Positions 23,701-31,520 are shown, counted from the first letter of the stretch. The stretch is 64,000 nt of DNA from Saprospira grandis str. Lewin (GCF_000250635.1 NC_016940.1:968995-1032994), one strand, 5' to 3'. A program made the numbers and translations. The notes: generated from the letters alone by a model not told the origin.

Positions 23701-26700
23701 ATAAATAACTGCTATCTACGCTGCTACAGCCTGTAGTACTCTCGGTAACGGTCAAATAGTAAACGCCAGTTGGAATAGTCAAAAGACTTGAACTACTCAC
23801 GGCATTGTCTACCTGTCCAGTAGACCAGCTAAAGTCATAGGCGGTGCCGCCAGTGGCTGTAGCATCAATTTGTCCATTGTTATTACAGAGAGGGCCGGTA
23901 TTCGTAAAGTTGATGATGGGGTTAGCATCAATGGTTACTTGGAAGTCGACCGTTTGAGGACAGCTCAAAACTTGGACACCACTATGGTCCACTACCGATA
24001 GAATGGTAGCGGTATAGCTCTGGGTACTGCTTGGCGCTACCGTAATACTATTAGCAGTACTGCTCAAAATCCCTGTACTGGGGCTCCAAACTACACTGTC
24101 CGTAGCTGTCAAGCCCGTAAGGCTGAGGGTCGTATTTTCTCCACTACAAATTGTTACATCTCCAGAACCAGTAGCCTGAGGTACAGGATCTACATATAGA
24201 TAGACGGTATCTTCTGTAGAGAGTCCACAACAATCTGTGAAAATAGAAAGGGTAATCGTATAAAAGCCAGCTACATTAAATTGAGTATAAGAGGTAGACA
24301 TGACATTACCGGGGTTGGGAATTGCCCCATTAAAGCCCCAGTTATAGGTATCTGCATTTTGTAGGCTCTCAAAGCTCGCAAAATCGCCTTGGCAAAGCTG
24401 GAAAGTATCCGCACTCAAGGCTGTTGCTCCTGCCACTAGAATTTCTGGACGAGTAACCAAGAAGGATACATTATGAAAGCCTTCATAGCTATCTCCAGCA
24501 TGCTCTACAGTATAACGGTCCAAGTTGGTATATACCAAGTTGGCAGGGTTGTCTGTACTTGTTACTGGTGTAGCGGCTCCTGTAATAGGGTCAAAGTTCC
24601 AGTTAGTTACTCCTGTACCAGTTGCCGTAGCAGGAGCTTCAAAGCTCATAGGAGTATTGATACAGTTTACGTTTTGGGCCAAGATGACTGGCTGGGCAGC
24701 CAAATTAAAGCTAGATACATTGGTCGACAAAGCCGTACCGCCAGCAAGATGAATAGCCGCAGCTTCCCCAGGGAAGCCATCGCCACCATCACCGCCAAGA
24801 CCACCGCTTCCGCCGTCTCCGCCGTCTCCGCCGCCACCAATGCTACAGGCAGATCCGCCACCTACACCACCAGCACCTCCAGTTCCAGCAGCACCACCAT
24901 TACCGCCCAAACCAGCGGCACCAGCAGAACCAGCCAAAACATTACTCTGGCTCAAACGACCATTGGCTCCATTCAAATAGAGGTAGAGACCAAAAGAAGC
25001 CCCTCCAGAAGTTCCACCAACACCAGCTTCTCCGCCGCAGCCACCGCCGCCGCCGCCAGCACCAGACGAACCAGAACCGTTATTACAAAAAGAACCTTCT
25101 TCGGCAGCGCCACCGCCACCACCGCCACCGCCAGTACCATTTGTACCCGCAGTACCGTTGGTCCCAGATGCACCGGTAACAAAGAAACCAGCCGTGTGAC
25201 TTCCCAAACTACCATTTACACCATTGGTTCCCGCTACACCGTTCACACCATTGGCGCCATCACAGCCATCCATTTCTTTTCCAGAACAGCTGCCATCATT
25301 ATCATTACTACAACCAGAAAAATCACATTGGTTGTTTTTTCCAGCTCCACCAGCAGCTGCACCGCAACCACCAGGAGCACCATTTTGACCATCGCGGCTT
25401 CCACAGTCAGCCTGACCGTTTCCTCCACCTTGTCCCCCCGGACAACAAGCAGAGGAACCAGCAGCACCTCCATCATGACGAACGCAACCATCATCATCTC
25501 CAGTGACACCATTGCCACCATTGCCACCATTGACACCATCAGCGCCATCAGCGCCATCAGCGCCATCACCAGCATTACCTGCCCGAATCTGCGTCCGAAC
25601 AATGTCGTAATCAGAACAAGAGGTAAGGTGAACGCCATAAGTAGACATCCCCGGTTGGTTTGCATCATCTGTGGTGATGGTCAAATCCTGTAGACGGAAA
25701 CCCGTATTGCTATTTCCATAAAAGGTAACCAAACGCTGAGAACCCACAGGTCCTTCTGGATTTACAGTGGTTCTGTTAATCGTTGTAGCCCCTGCCAAAG
25801 AGGTTTTCTCCCAAGCATTAGCCGGATCAAATCCTCCTTCTACGGTCATAAAACTGCTCAAGAAAAGAGGGTTGTCCATATTATAGGTACCAATAGCTAA
25901 TTTAAGAACACTATTATTACAAGCGGCCCGACTCAAAGCTTCTTCCAAAGAGGTAGGATCAGCCTGCGTTCCCGCAGCAGCTGCCGTCCCCGTAGGCGAT
26001 ACATATATATTGACACAGTTGGCAATCACTGGAGGGGTCCCCACTTCCAACTGAGCAGTTGTTGTGCGTACACAACCTGTTAAAGGATTAGTTACCGCTA
26101 AGGTATATTCATAAATGCCCGCAGCAGCAGGTACATTAACCGAAATTGTAGAAGTGGTGCCCGAAACATTGCCCTGCCCTAAAGAGGCCATGCTAGGATC
26201 AAACCACTCAAAGGTAGAACCCGCAGCATCCGATACGCCCGTGAGCAAGAAACTAGCTCCCGAACAAACCGAAGCATAGGCTGGCGTGATGGCCGCCTGA
26301 GGAGCCTCCAAAATATCTACCTGCAATTGGTCCGAAGAGCTACAGCCATCGGTATAGTGCAAGGTGACGGTATAGTTTGTATTTGTTGTTGGAAAGGCCG
26401 TTGTACTGGCCTGATTGGGCGTGCCCAAAGTAAAGTTGGGCGTCCACTCAAAGTAATCGATATTGCTAGCGGTGGTGCTAGCATTTAAGGTGGCCGTATC
26501 GCCTCGACAAAGTTGTACATCTGGCCCTGCATTGACGGGGTCGTTGGGGTTGGGCAAGATGTTAATGGTATAGGCCTTACTGTTTTGGCCAGGTAATGGA
26601 CAGGCATCGTCCTCAATCAAAAGCGCAAAAGTATGGCTACCTACATCGGCATCAGAGGGGGTCCAACAGAAGGTTCCTACTAGTTCTCCATTGACCATTT

Positions 26701-27703
26701 GCTGCGTGAAGCTAGCGCCCGGAATGGCATTGGTTACGCTCATCGTAATGTTATCGCCTAGGTTGGCATCATCACCAATAATGTCGAAACAAAGGGGACT
26801 ATTAGCACAAAGGACCGTATCAAAAACTGTGGTGCTGCCATTTAGGCCCGATACAGTAGGCAATTGGTTGCTACAGTTCTGAATCACAAACTGCATATCG
26901 CGAACGATCTCGCCCACTTTTACGCCATTTCGGTATTCTTCTACCAAAACACAAATTACCGCAATCTGAGGGTTGTTGGCCGTAAAGCTAATTTCTCCCG
27001 TTGTAGGGTCTAAGCTAATGGGCACATCCAAAGGAGAAGCCCCACTAAAGCCCCCGCCATAAGTTACATTAACCCCAGCTGCCGTTTGGCATTCTGTTAA
27101 AGAGTAGACCAAAGAGTCATTGTCTACATCATTAGCCAACTGCTGAAAAGTCACCTGCTGCCCCGTACAACTAAATGGAGTAGGATCACTAGCAAAGACT
27201 GGCGAGCTATTACAAGGACTAATCGTATTGTCCAAGCTCGTTTCTACATAAATCGAGTTGCTGCCCGGCCCACTCAAGTTCGTAATCGCATTGTTACGAC
27301 AACAAGAAGAGGTAGACAAGACCCAATCATTACAGGCCGTGGGCAGGTTCAAGGTCCCTTGATAAACATGGGCCTCTACCCCCAAGGTAGACCCTCCACT
27401 ACAGGCACTAGTTGCAGAGGGACAAAGGGGCGTAATGTCGGTTACCGACAAACGACTCAGACTCAAGCTCCCGCTGATTCCACAACTAGCCGATTGGTAG
27501 TTGATGTTAAAACTAGACCCCAAAGAGGCCCCATCGCAATCCCGATAGGCTTTTAAGGTCACCTGGTACTGATTGGGCCCCACACAACTATAAGTGAGGT
27601 CAAAGCCCATAAAGTGCGTGGCTTTTAATGGGGATAAGCCACTAAAGCTTATCAAAAATAAGAGGAGCAACAGCCCCCCAATTCTAGTAAAAAACTGCTT
27701 CAT
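17648..27703 (-). CDS. Giant SprB-like surface adhesin (main frame)
   Basis: 3,351 residues from the ATG at 27703 (MKQFFTRIGGLLLLLFLISF, a signal peptide; the open frame's TTG at 27772 is discarded). Order: conserved N-terminus FMGFDLTYSCVGPNQYQVTL (to about 330); PKD/Ig-like domains (about 330-580); a beta-helix-like segment (about 580-710); a glycine-rich collagen-like stretch (about 710-980) with GADGADGADG and GGGGGGGAAEEG; PKD-like domains with paired Cys; then about 26 SprB repeats of some 80 residues (about 1250-3280), each C-x-G-x-x-DG ... GGT.PY.Y.WS(N/D)G.TT ... (A)GTY.VTVTD.NGC. It ends in a shifted frame before the CHU_C domain (17326-17706). SprB is the mobile adhesin of Bacteroidota gliding; here it likely serves gliding or prey capture. 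Confidence 0.85.
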   Translation of the reverse strand: MKQFFTRIGGLLLLLFLISFSGLSPLKATHFMGFDLTYSCVGPNQYQVTLKAYRDCDGASLGSSFNINYQSASCGISGSLSLSRLSVTDITPLCPSATSACSGGSTLGVEAHVYQGTLNLPTACNDWVLSTSSCCRNNAITNLSGPGSNSIYVETSLDNTISPCNSSPVFASDPTPFSCTGQQVTFQQLANDVDNDSLVYSLTECQTAAGVNVTYGGGFSGASPLDVPISLDPTTGEISFTANNPQIAVICVLVEEYRNGVKVGEIVRDMQFVIQNCSNQLPTVSGLNGSTTVFDTVLCANSPLCFDIIGDDANLGDNITMSVTNAIPGASFTQQMVNGELVGTFCWTPSDADVGSHTFALLIEDDACPLPGQNSKAYTINILPNPNDPVNAGPDVQLCRGDTATLNASTTASNIDYFEWTPNFTLGTPNQASTTAFPTTNTNYTVTLHYTDGCSSSDQLQVDILEAPQAAITPAYASVCSGASFLLTGVSDAAGSTFEWFDPSMASLGQGNVSGTTSTISVNVPAAAGIYEYTLAVTNPLTGCVRTTTAQLEVGTPPVIANCVNIYVSPTGTAAAAGTQADPTSLEEALSRAACNNSVLKLAIGTYNMDNPLFLSSFMTVEGGFDPANAWEKTSLAGATTINRTTVNPEGPVGSQRLVTFYGNSNTGFRLQDLTITTDDANQPGMSTYGVHLTSCSDYDIVRTQIRAGNAGDGADGADGADGVNGGNGGNGVTGDDDGCVRHDGGAAGSSACCPGGQGGGNGQADCGSRDGQNGAPGGCGAAAGGAGKNNQCDFSGCSNDNDGSCSGKEMDGCDGANGVNGVAGTNGVNGSLGSHTAGFFVTGASGTNGTAGTNGTGGGGGGGGAAEEGSFCNNGSGSSGAGGGGGGCGGEAGVGGTSGGASFGLYLYLNGANGRLSQSNVLAGSAGAAGLGGNGGAAGTGGAGGVGGGSACSIGGGGDGGDGGSGGLGGDGGDGFPGEAAAIHLAGGTALSTNVSSFNLAAQPVILAQNVNCINTPMSFEAPATATGTGVTNWNFDPITGAATPVTSTDNPANLVYTNLDRYTVEHAGDSYEGFHNVSFLVTRPEILVAGATALSADTFQLCQGDFASFESLQNADTYNWGFNGAIPNPGNVMSTSYTQFNVAGFYTITLSIFTDCCGLSTEDTVYLYVDPVPQATGSGDVTICSGENTTLSLTGLTATDSVVWSPSTGILSSTANSITVAPSSTQSYTATILSVVDHSGVQVLSCPQTVDFQVTIDANPIINFTNTGPLCNNNGQIDATATGGTAYDFSWSTGQVDNAVSSSSLLTIPTGVYYLTVTESTTGCSSVDSSYLYPAPTAPVVFLQSSTQAGCSANDGSATVAGTGGTAPYSFLWSNGGTTASQSNLAPGNYCVTMTDNNGCTSSICLDIVRPDQLQMAVVSQTGPACGTLGAIEVEALGGTAAYTYDWSNGGTTAAITGLNSGTYGVTITDANGCTADTSLNITASNNPPVLALNEVTPIACNADSATLATGTTQGTAPYTYTWTGGSSFLFSTSADTVYNAAAGTYNLIVEDAAGCRDTANIVVTEPAALTVTTTVTDVNCHAGNDGSLATTVAGGTGTYTYVWDDASAQTTATASNLSAGTYCVTITDVNGCSIVDCGTVSEPAQSLGATLTVTDASCNGFADGVIAAGGTGGTAPYTYVWNDPATQITATATSLVAGSYCVTVTDNNGCVFTDCGIVAEPTAIQTVMGGSDLNCAGDNSGTATVTVSNGTLPYTYEWDDASAQTTATATGLAAGTYTVTVTDGNACSITDQQVVTEPAALTATTSATDVNCNAGTDGTASVVVAGGTGTYTYVWDDASGQTTATATALSAATYTVTITDANNCSITATATVNEPTAISATSSTVAVNCFAGNDGAATVTATGGTGTYTYVWDDASAQTTATASNLIAGTYNVTITDGNSCSLVTTATVAEPAAALNATLSGIDPACAGTATGQASAVATGGTQPYSYLWSDGQTTPTASNLLAANHCVTVTDANGCTFTDCITLTDPLAIQLAATVSAVSCNGGNDGEIALTASAGTAPFSYNWSNGATTATNSNLVADTYCVTVTDNNGCTMDSCFIITEPTVLATAAMLATNPSCFAGSDGTLEATVTGGTQPYSYLWSDNQTSNPAINLTAAAYSVTITDANGCVVTDNGTLVDPAPIQINFSTVDVTCFGGTDGSASASAVGGVTPYSYNWSNGATTSQISNLAAGSYDLTLTDATGCTNTASVAVGQPVTAVQANILSITQPGCAGDSTGMIDADAQGGTPNYTFSWSTGETTEDLFNLGAGTYTLLATDSRGCSDTAVAVLLQPAPIVMAVQQYSNYNGAAISCPGAADGAAQVTASGGIAPYTYAWSGAQAQNGTIASNLAAGTYAVTVTDASGCTAIDSISLADPVPLDATIQQVNVFCANDCDGQIIATAVSGTGTLGVNGYEYRILGPGQTGNVFSSNNNFTGLCAGTYTVEVRDGNNCVLPISVTITEPTAIQLSLSDTDVSCAGGSDGTASVSASGGTPPYNYNWDNGMTGATITGLMAGTYEVTVTDANGCDMVSTTEVEEPAALTASMSANAPSCNGSTDGNATVSVQGGTMPYTYFWSDGQGTATAVGLSAGTHSVTITDANACQLVESIVIGEPSLLTATISTNTAACAGANSGSATAVPTGGTAPYTYLWSDGQTTATAMNLAPGAYSVVVVDSQGCSVIEQVLLQNPDPVVLSFVSSSNPSCNGDQDGTATVVASGGTAPYTYLWPNGETTATATSLGAGINTVTATDANGCSTTLDVNMVEPAALVVDTIRMTAVNCKGGADGTATVFLSGGTLPYSFAWSNGMTGQSISGLAAGTYVVSVTDANGCVTNSQIIVSEPASELVATLNTADALCFGGASGQITAIVSGGTPNSNGDYTYAWSNGASTDVNSNLTVGSYSVTITDANGCSLVRSATVNESSGISSQIVNVTDASCTGSADGSAQVMASGGTGTLSYQWSDPLGQTTNVATGLSAGTYYVSVTDLNGCTQVDTAVVDEALALSITVAIDDVDCYGASTGSISITNSNEPLQASYWSNGVVGTSITAVPAGQYGVVVQSISGCVDSFSYQVGQPAELELSLNQVRAVDCYNNSTGALGSTVAGGTSPYSYLWSNGALTPSLDSIAAGNYTLNVEDANGCKVDTSISLANPTEVGIGNLNITGVACVGDANGSIQLDGTGGSTLLGGYTYSLDSLTFQGGNLFVGLEAGIYPLYVQDNNGCLFDTLVTVEAADPFFITSFGPALDSGEVEYVLEYGDTLTLFADLNDTTAASWWWTEINSGALLDSSLMMDITPYESGILSVYGHECFWLYAG
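17704..27703. other. Antisense open frames of the adhesin gene (no independent genes seen)
   Basis: The periodic codon use of the SprB and glycine-rich repeats leaves long open frames on the plus strand, the longest at 24473-25693 (Thr/Ser/Ile-rich). They have no starts with context, no domain and no conserved composition, so none is annotated. Confidence 0.6.
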
Positions 27704-27964
27704 TTTGCGATCATTTACAGTGTGTAATGCTTGCCTTTGGTCAAATTCCACTAAACAGGAAAAGGCCTTCAAAGTTAGGGACTTCTACTCCCTAAGCGAA
27801 GGCTTATTTAGCTTTTTTTAGCAATTGTTAATTATTTTAAGGTAAAAACTATAAATATATTGTTAAGTCCACGGCATTTTTTGCCCAATTTTTTGCGGTT
27901 TATCCCTTTTTTCATTGGATTTGTCCATTATTCCTCCTTTTTTCATCTTTTATTTCTATGACTT

Positions 27965-28094
27965 GGGGCCCGCGGCCAGCTAGGCGTTGCCTAGCTGGCC
28001 GCCGCTATGCTCCGCCGCTCGCAAGTCTGCTCGGCCCTGCGGCGCTTGCAGCGCCTTGGTCTGGCCTGCGGCCACGGCTGCGCAGCGCTGGGCC
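27965..28094. repeat. GC-rich stem-loop repeat, copy G
   Basis: GGGGCCCGCGGCCAGCTAGG, CGCTCGCAAGTCTGCTCGGC, GGTCTGGCCTGCGGCCACGG. It lies in the 1.19-kb non-coding stretch between the adhesin start and the methyltransferase. From here to 28330 there is only one more clear structure, a hairpin TGCCTAGGG-acaag-CCCCTAGGCA at about 28217-28242. Confidence 0.7.
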
Positions 28095-28330
28095 GCTCAT
28101 CTGCTCTACTAAAGCCAAACCTCAGTCCTTGGCCGCTTAAGGTTTTATATAAAACGTAGTCCCTGGGCCTTTTATCAATAGAGGCTGTTTAAAATTTTGT
28201 GTTTCGCCTTTTTGCTGCCTAGGGACAAGCCCCTAGGCAACTACTGACCAAATCCTAAGCAGCTAAAGGCCCAAATTTTATTCTAATACACAACATCCTG
28301 AACCCTCCCCTGAATTTAGAGAGTAGCCGC

Positions 28331-28582
28331 TTAGCTGGAGCTAGTAAAAAGCTAGGTCGAGCTAACAAAACCCTAGGTTGAGCTAGTAGCCTCTTAGGTC
28401 GAGCTAGGAAAGTATTAGCTGGAGCTAAGAAAAAGCTAGGTCGAGCTAGCCAAACCCTAGGTTGAGCTAGTGACACCTTAGGTCGAGCTAGCCAAGTATT
28501 AGCTGGAGCTAAGAAAAAGCTAGGTCGAGCTAGCCAAACCCTAGGTTGAGCTAGTGGCGCCTTAGGTCGAGCTAAGAAAAAG
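28331..28582. repeat. Minisatellite: 12 x 21 bp arranged as 3 x 84 bp
   Basis: Twelve consecutive 21-bp units, each YTAGSTNGAGCTA plus 8 variable bases. Four unit types repeat in fixed order (TTAGCTGGAGCTA, CTAGGTCGAGCTA, CTAGGTTGAGCTA, TTAGGTCGAGCTA), giving an 84-bp higher-order repeat present three times. 21 bp is two helical turns. On the minus strand one frame is open throughout (heptads such as LARPSFF, LAPANTF, LAQPRVL) but has only a GTG start; on the plus strand the best frame encodes LAGAKKK-LGRASQT heptads interrupted by TGA in every third unit. No promoter or homology supports a protein, so I treat it as non-coding. Confidence 0.9.
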
Positions 28583-28645
28583 TTAGCTCATTGGCCCTTA
28601 GCAATAAGTTCACTAAGTCAGTACTTTAACTTATTAGTAACAATT

Positions 28646-28816
28646 GGCCCCTTAGGCGGTTTAGCAGGCGGCGAAGCCGCCGCAAAGGAGCGAAGCGACT
28701 GGCCTAGCGATGTGCAGGGGGGCCGCGAAGCGGCAGACCAAGGCGCTGTAAGCGCCGCAGGGCCGAGCAGACCTGCGAGCCCCGAAACGTAGCGCCTGCC
28801 GAAGGCAGGAGGCCCC
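28646..28816. repeat. GC-rich stem-loop repeat, copy H
   Basis: GGCGGCGAAGCCGCCGC, GGCCTAGCGATGTGCAGGG, GCAGGGCCGAGCAGACCTGC, GAAACGTAGCGCC and GGAGGCCCCAAAAA. Reverse orientation relative to copy G, so G and H flank the minisatellite as an inverted pair. Confidence 0.8.
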
Positions 28817-28837
28817 AAAAACATCCCTTCAAGACAT

Positions 28838-28870
28838 AAAAAAAGCCAGCAGAACATCATTCTACTGGCT
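28838..28870 (-). terminator. Intrinsic terminator of the methyltransferase operon
   Basis: Minus strand AGCCAGTAGAA-tgatg-TTCTGCTGGCT (11-bp stem with one T-G pair) followed by TTTTTTT; 23 bp after the stop at 28893. Confidence 0.8.
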
Positions 28871-28892
28871 AAATGGGGCTTAAATTAGGGCC

Positions 28893-29576
28893 CTAATAAT
28901 AGAGTAATTTGAAATATTGCAGGCCTTCTTTGGGTTGATAAAAGAGCAGGCTGCCCTTATCGAGGCGTTCTTGGACCTGGTCTAAAAACTCTCGGATGTT
29001 GTAATTTTTGCTCTTAAAGACCCGAAAATAGAGGACGCCATCGGGGGCGAGGTGGTCTAAGGCAAGGTTGATCAGCTCCCACATTTTGTCCACATTGGGC
29101 AAGAGGTGGAGGAGGTTAATCATCGAAATAAAGTCGAACTTTTTATCGGCGGGCAGGGCCTTCATATAATCGAAGACATCGGTTTCCCAATTTAGCTTGG
29201 GTTCAAAAAGCGCTTCAAAGGCTTGTTGGTCTTGCAAAACGGGTTGGCTATCTGCGCCAAACTTTTTGAAGACCGAGCGATAAATTTCGTAGAAATTTTG
29301 GGGGTCGGCGGCTTGCAGGCGTTTATTTTGGGCCAAGAACTTGCTCATCGCCTGCTCTTTTGTGTCTTGGTCTACCCCATGAAATTCCGTAAAATCGAAG
29401 CGATGAAAAAGAGGGAAGAAACTCAGTGGGAATCGGCAGCCCAGCTCTAGGGCCGACTTTGCTTCGGGTCGTTTTAGGCGTTCGCAAAGGGGGTGCACCA
29501 TATAGGTTTTGAGCAGCAGGCTACTGATGTGCGAGTCCTCCTTGGGCGTTTCAATTTTTAATACTTCAGAAACCAT
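28893..29576 (-). CDS. Class I SAM-dependent methyltransferase-like protein
   Basis: 227 residues with a Rossmann methyltransferase fold: motif I ALELGCRFPLSFF around residue 42, the acidic end of strand 2 in FHGVDQD, motif IV-like FDFISMINLLHLL near 150 and post-motif APDGVLYFRVFKS near 185. Substrate unknown. Its start codon overlaps the stop of the upstream dehydrogenase-like gene by one base (TAATG), so the two are translationally coupled; a joint role in amino-acid-derived metabolism is possible but not demonstrated. Confidence 0.75.
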   Translation of the reverse strand: MVSEVLKIETPKEDSHISSLLLKTYMVHPLCERLKRPEAKSALELGCRFPLSFFPLFHRFDFTEFHGVDQDTKEQAMSKFLAQNKRLQAADPQNFYEIYRSVFKKFGADSQPVLQDQQAFEALFEPKLNWETDVFDYMKALPADKKFDFISMINLLHLLPNVDKMWELINLALDHLAPDGVLYFRVFKSKNYNIREFLDQVQERLDKGSLLFYQPKEGLQYFKLLYY

Positions 29577-30787
29577 TATTCAGCGTTTAGGTAGTTGGTC
29601 AAATACTGGAAATGAGGACCTAATTGGCCATTTAGGGTGACGCTAGCCCGCTCGATCATTTTGGTATCTTTCAGGCCGAGGAGCTCGGGCAAAACCGAGG
29701 CGATAAACTGCTCGCCAAAAGACAAAGAGGCATCTCGGGGCAGTTCATTGGGCAGGTTATCGATAGTCATCATATCGATAGTTTCGGGGGCGTAGGGTGC
29801 CACCGCCTTGGCCTGTTGGGGATCATAGCCAAAAACGGGCTCGGCGATCGTGCTTGCAAAAAGCGTAGAGGGAATCGAGGCAGCGGGGGCGATATCGCAG
29901 GTCACATCGGCGATCACTTGGATCTTAAAGTCCTTGGATTTCATCTGCTCGGCGGTAAAAAACTGGGGCGCGCGATTATCCCAATAAATGCCGTTAATCA
30001 TCAGGTCGGCGACCTTTGTATAGGGTTCAAAAATGGAGGTATAGCGTTCGGGATGGGCAAAAAACTCGCTTTGGTCGTAGTTTGCGCCTTCGGCTTTGGG
30101 GGCCACATAATCCTCACAGCAGAGCTGAGTAAAAACGGGGCCTTCGCTTGCATTATTTAGAAACTCTTGGGGGCTCAGGCGTTGAAAACCAGCATTTTCG
30201 AGTACCTCAGCGGCACCATTAGCCACACGTCCAGCACCCGTAAGGACCACCTTCATATTGGGCCAATTCACTGTTTTGTAATAGGCAGTAGCCTCGGCCA
30301 TATCCTTAAACTTGATCATTTGGGGCAAGTTATACGCCTTGGTCCGATTGCCATAAGTCATCAGGCCATTATGAGCGCCGGCGATTCCGGCGAAGCGGCC
30401 AAAAGCGATCACGCGCTTGCCTGTTTCGTCGGTTAGAACCTCATAATCAAGCAATTGGATATTCTTTTCGATAATTGCTTGCAGGAGTTTTCGGTTATAG
30501 GGTTGCTCCTTGATGGTATGCGAGAAAAAGCAATACTTTTTATTGGGAATCAATTGATTGATGGGCACCTCCTTCACGCCGAGCAGCAGCTCTCTATCGC
30601 TAAGATCTTCTTGGAGTTGGAGGCCAGCGGCTTCATATTCTTCATCCTTAAAGCAGCGATTGGGAGAAGGTTGGACCAGAATATCGAGTTGGGGAAACTT
30701 AGCGAGCAGCTCCTTACATTGTTGGGGGCTGAGGGGGACTCTAGAATCTGGTGGGACCTTACCTTCACGTATAATTCCGATTTTCAT
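29576..30787 (-). CDS. Alanine/saccharopine dehydrogenase-like NAD(P) oxidoreductase
   Basis: 403 residues of the AlaDH/PNT/LYS1 superfamily. N-terminal domain begins MKIGIIREGKVPPDSRVPLS with the family's RVPL(S/T)P motif, then KEVP, FFSHT and FGRFAGIAG; the NAD-binding domain has VVLTGAGRVANGAAEVL near residue 180; further on ADVTCDI and SIPSTL. The layout (about 400 residues, CCEDYV, ..YWD..AP) is closer to saccharopine dehydrogenase (lysine-forming) than to classical alanine dehydrogenase, but I cannot fix the substrate. First gene of the two-gene operon. A palindrome AAGACGGTCCGTCTT lies 78 bp upstream. Confidence 0.8.
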   Translation of the reverse strand: MKIGIIREGKVPPDSRVPLSPQQCKELLAKFPQLDILVQPSPNRCFKDEEYEAAGLQLQEDLSDRELLLGVKEVPINQLIPNKKYCFFSHTIKEQPYNRKLLQAIIEKNIQLLDYEVLTDETGKRVIAFGRFAGIAGAHNGLMTYGNRTKAYNLPQMIKFKDMAEATAYYKTVNWPNMKVVLTGAGRVANGAAEVLENAGFQRLSPQEFLNNASEGPVFTQLCCEDYVAPKAEGANYDQSEFFAHPERYTSIFEPYTKVADLMINGIYWDNRAPQFFTAEQMKSKDFKIQVIADVTCDIAPAASIPSTLFASTIAEPVFGYDPQQAKAVAPYAPETIDMMTIDNLPNELPRDASLSFGEQFIASVLPELLGLKDTKMIERASVTLNGQLGPHFQYLTNYLNAE

Positions 30788-30864
30788 AGCTAAGATTTTA
30801 AATTTTTTGGTGGTTTAGAGAACTTTTCGGTCCTTAAGATAATTAAGTGGATGCATAAAAGAAA

Positions 30865-30879
30865 AAGACGGTCCGTCTT
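30865..30879. promoter_or_regulatory. Palindromic operator candidate AAGACGGTCCGTCTT
   Basis: 15-bp odd-centred perfect palindrome, 78 bp upstream of the dehydrogenase-like gene. The core AGACGGTCNGTCT recurs at 48917 upstream of the arginine decarboxylase. The shape resembles TetR-family operators; the regulator is not in the window. Confidence 0.4.
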
Positions 30880-30958
30880 CTTATGAATAGTTTGGTAGAG
30901 AAAGCCGAAGAAAATAAAAATGGGGGGCTTGGAAACTTTTTCTTTCTTGTAAAAGTTC

Positions 30959-30966
30959 TATATTTG
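30959..30966 (+). promoter_or_regulatory. -7 box of the tmRNA gene (TATATTTG)
   Basis: TATATTTG matches TAnnTTTG and would start transcription about 30 bp before the mature 5' end at 31003. The expected TTG at -33 is not well spaced (nearest 27 bp away). Confidence 0.45.
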
Positions 30967-31002
30967 TCGCCCGCTCGAAAGGAGGGGGAAACAATTACCA
31001 CT

Positions 31003-31391
31003 GGGGCTGACTGGAATCGACAGCATTGGACGGTTGGTAAGTAAGCATGCCGAGTCAGGTGTACTCACACTCGTTAAAACTGGTGCATAACAATTTTAAG
31101 TGGCAACACTAACTATGCTTTGGCTGCCTAATTAGGCCCTTTTAAAGGAAACTAATAACAGTCAATTCGCCACTAGCTTGAGGCCTAATACACAGCTAGT
31201 CGCACAAACACAACCCCTTAGGATCGCTGCAAAGGCTTGTTTTCACCGGCGTGGTTAAACTTTTGAAAACTGGAAGTGCGTTCGTCTGCAGTAAAACTTC
31301 TCGCACTTTAAGATTTAGATTTATTGCTAAGCATGTAGAAAGCTTATTAGCGCATTGACTGGACGAGGGTTCGAATCCCTCCAGCTCCACA
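31003..31391 (+). ncRNA. ssrA: Transfer-messenger RNA (tmRNA, ssrA)
   Basis: Releases stalled ribosomes and tags the unfinished peptide for degradation. The 5' end GGGGCTGACTGGAATCGACA pairs with the 3' end CAGCTCC (31382-31388, one G-U), and the T-arm reads GGGTTCGAATCCC. The tag frame at 31102-31131 encodes GNTNYALAA followed by TAA; the ALAA end is the usual protease signal. About 389 nt, one-piece. The 3' end reads ACAG, so CCA must be completed after transcription. A minus-strand frame over it (31196-31390) is a shadow. Confidence 0.96.
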
Positions 31392-31402
31392 GATGAAAAG
31401 AG

Positions 31403-31435
31403 AAAGCCAAACCTTTAGGGGTTTGGCTTTTTTTT
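31403..31435 (+). terminator. Intrinsic terminator of tmRNA
   Basis: AAAGCCAAACC-tttagg-GGTTTGGCTTT, an 11-bp perfect stem, then TTTTT. Confidence 0.85.
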
Positions 31436-31450
31436 GTGTGGGTGAATAGC

Positions 31451-31458
31451 TATCTTTG
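31451..31458 (+). promoter_or_regulatory. -7 box (TATCTTTG) of the 31521 gene
   Basis: Exact TAnnTTTG box, 62 bp before the ATG at 31521. A TTTG at 31433-31436 could be the -33 element, but the spacing (14 bp) is shorter than usual. Confidence 0.5.
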
Positions 31459-31520
31459 GGGCAGAAACATCAAGCGTAGCAACAGACGCAACTCTCCTAA
31501 AATCCAAACTTTTTGAACCG

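Noticed and set aside
17870..23950. Regular 240-bp DNA periodicity, possible repeat array or CRISPR-like pattern
   Set aside because: It is coding: each period translates to one SprB repeat of about 80 residues with low DNA identity and no constant repeat/spacer structure.
24473..25693. Plus-strand open frame of 406 codons
   Set aside because: Antisense to the glycine-rich part of the adhesin; its Thr/Ser/Ile composition is the complement of Gly/Ala-rich codons.
28255..28476. Heptad-repeat protein from the minisatellite
   Set aside because: Only a GTG start, no promoter or leader, and the composition follows from the 21-bp DNA repeat; kept as a repeat, mentioned as an alternative.
31196..31390. 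Minus-strand open frame of 64 codons
   Set aside because: It lies fully on the reverse complement of the tmRNA gene.
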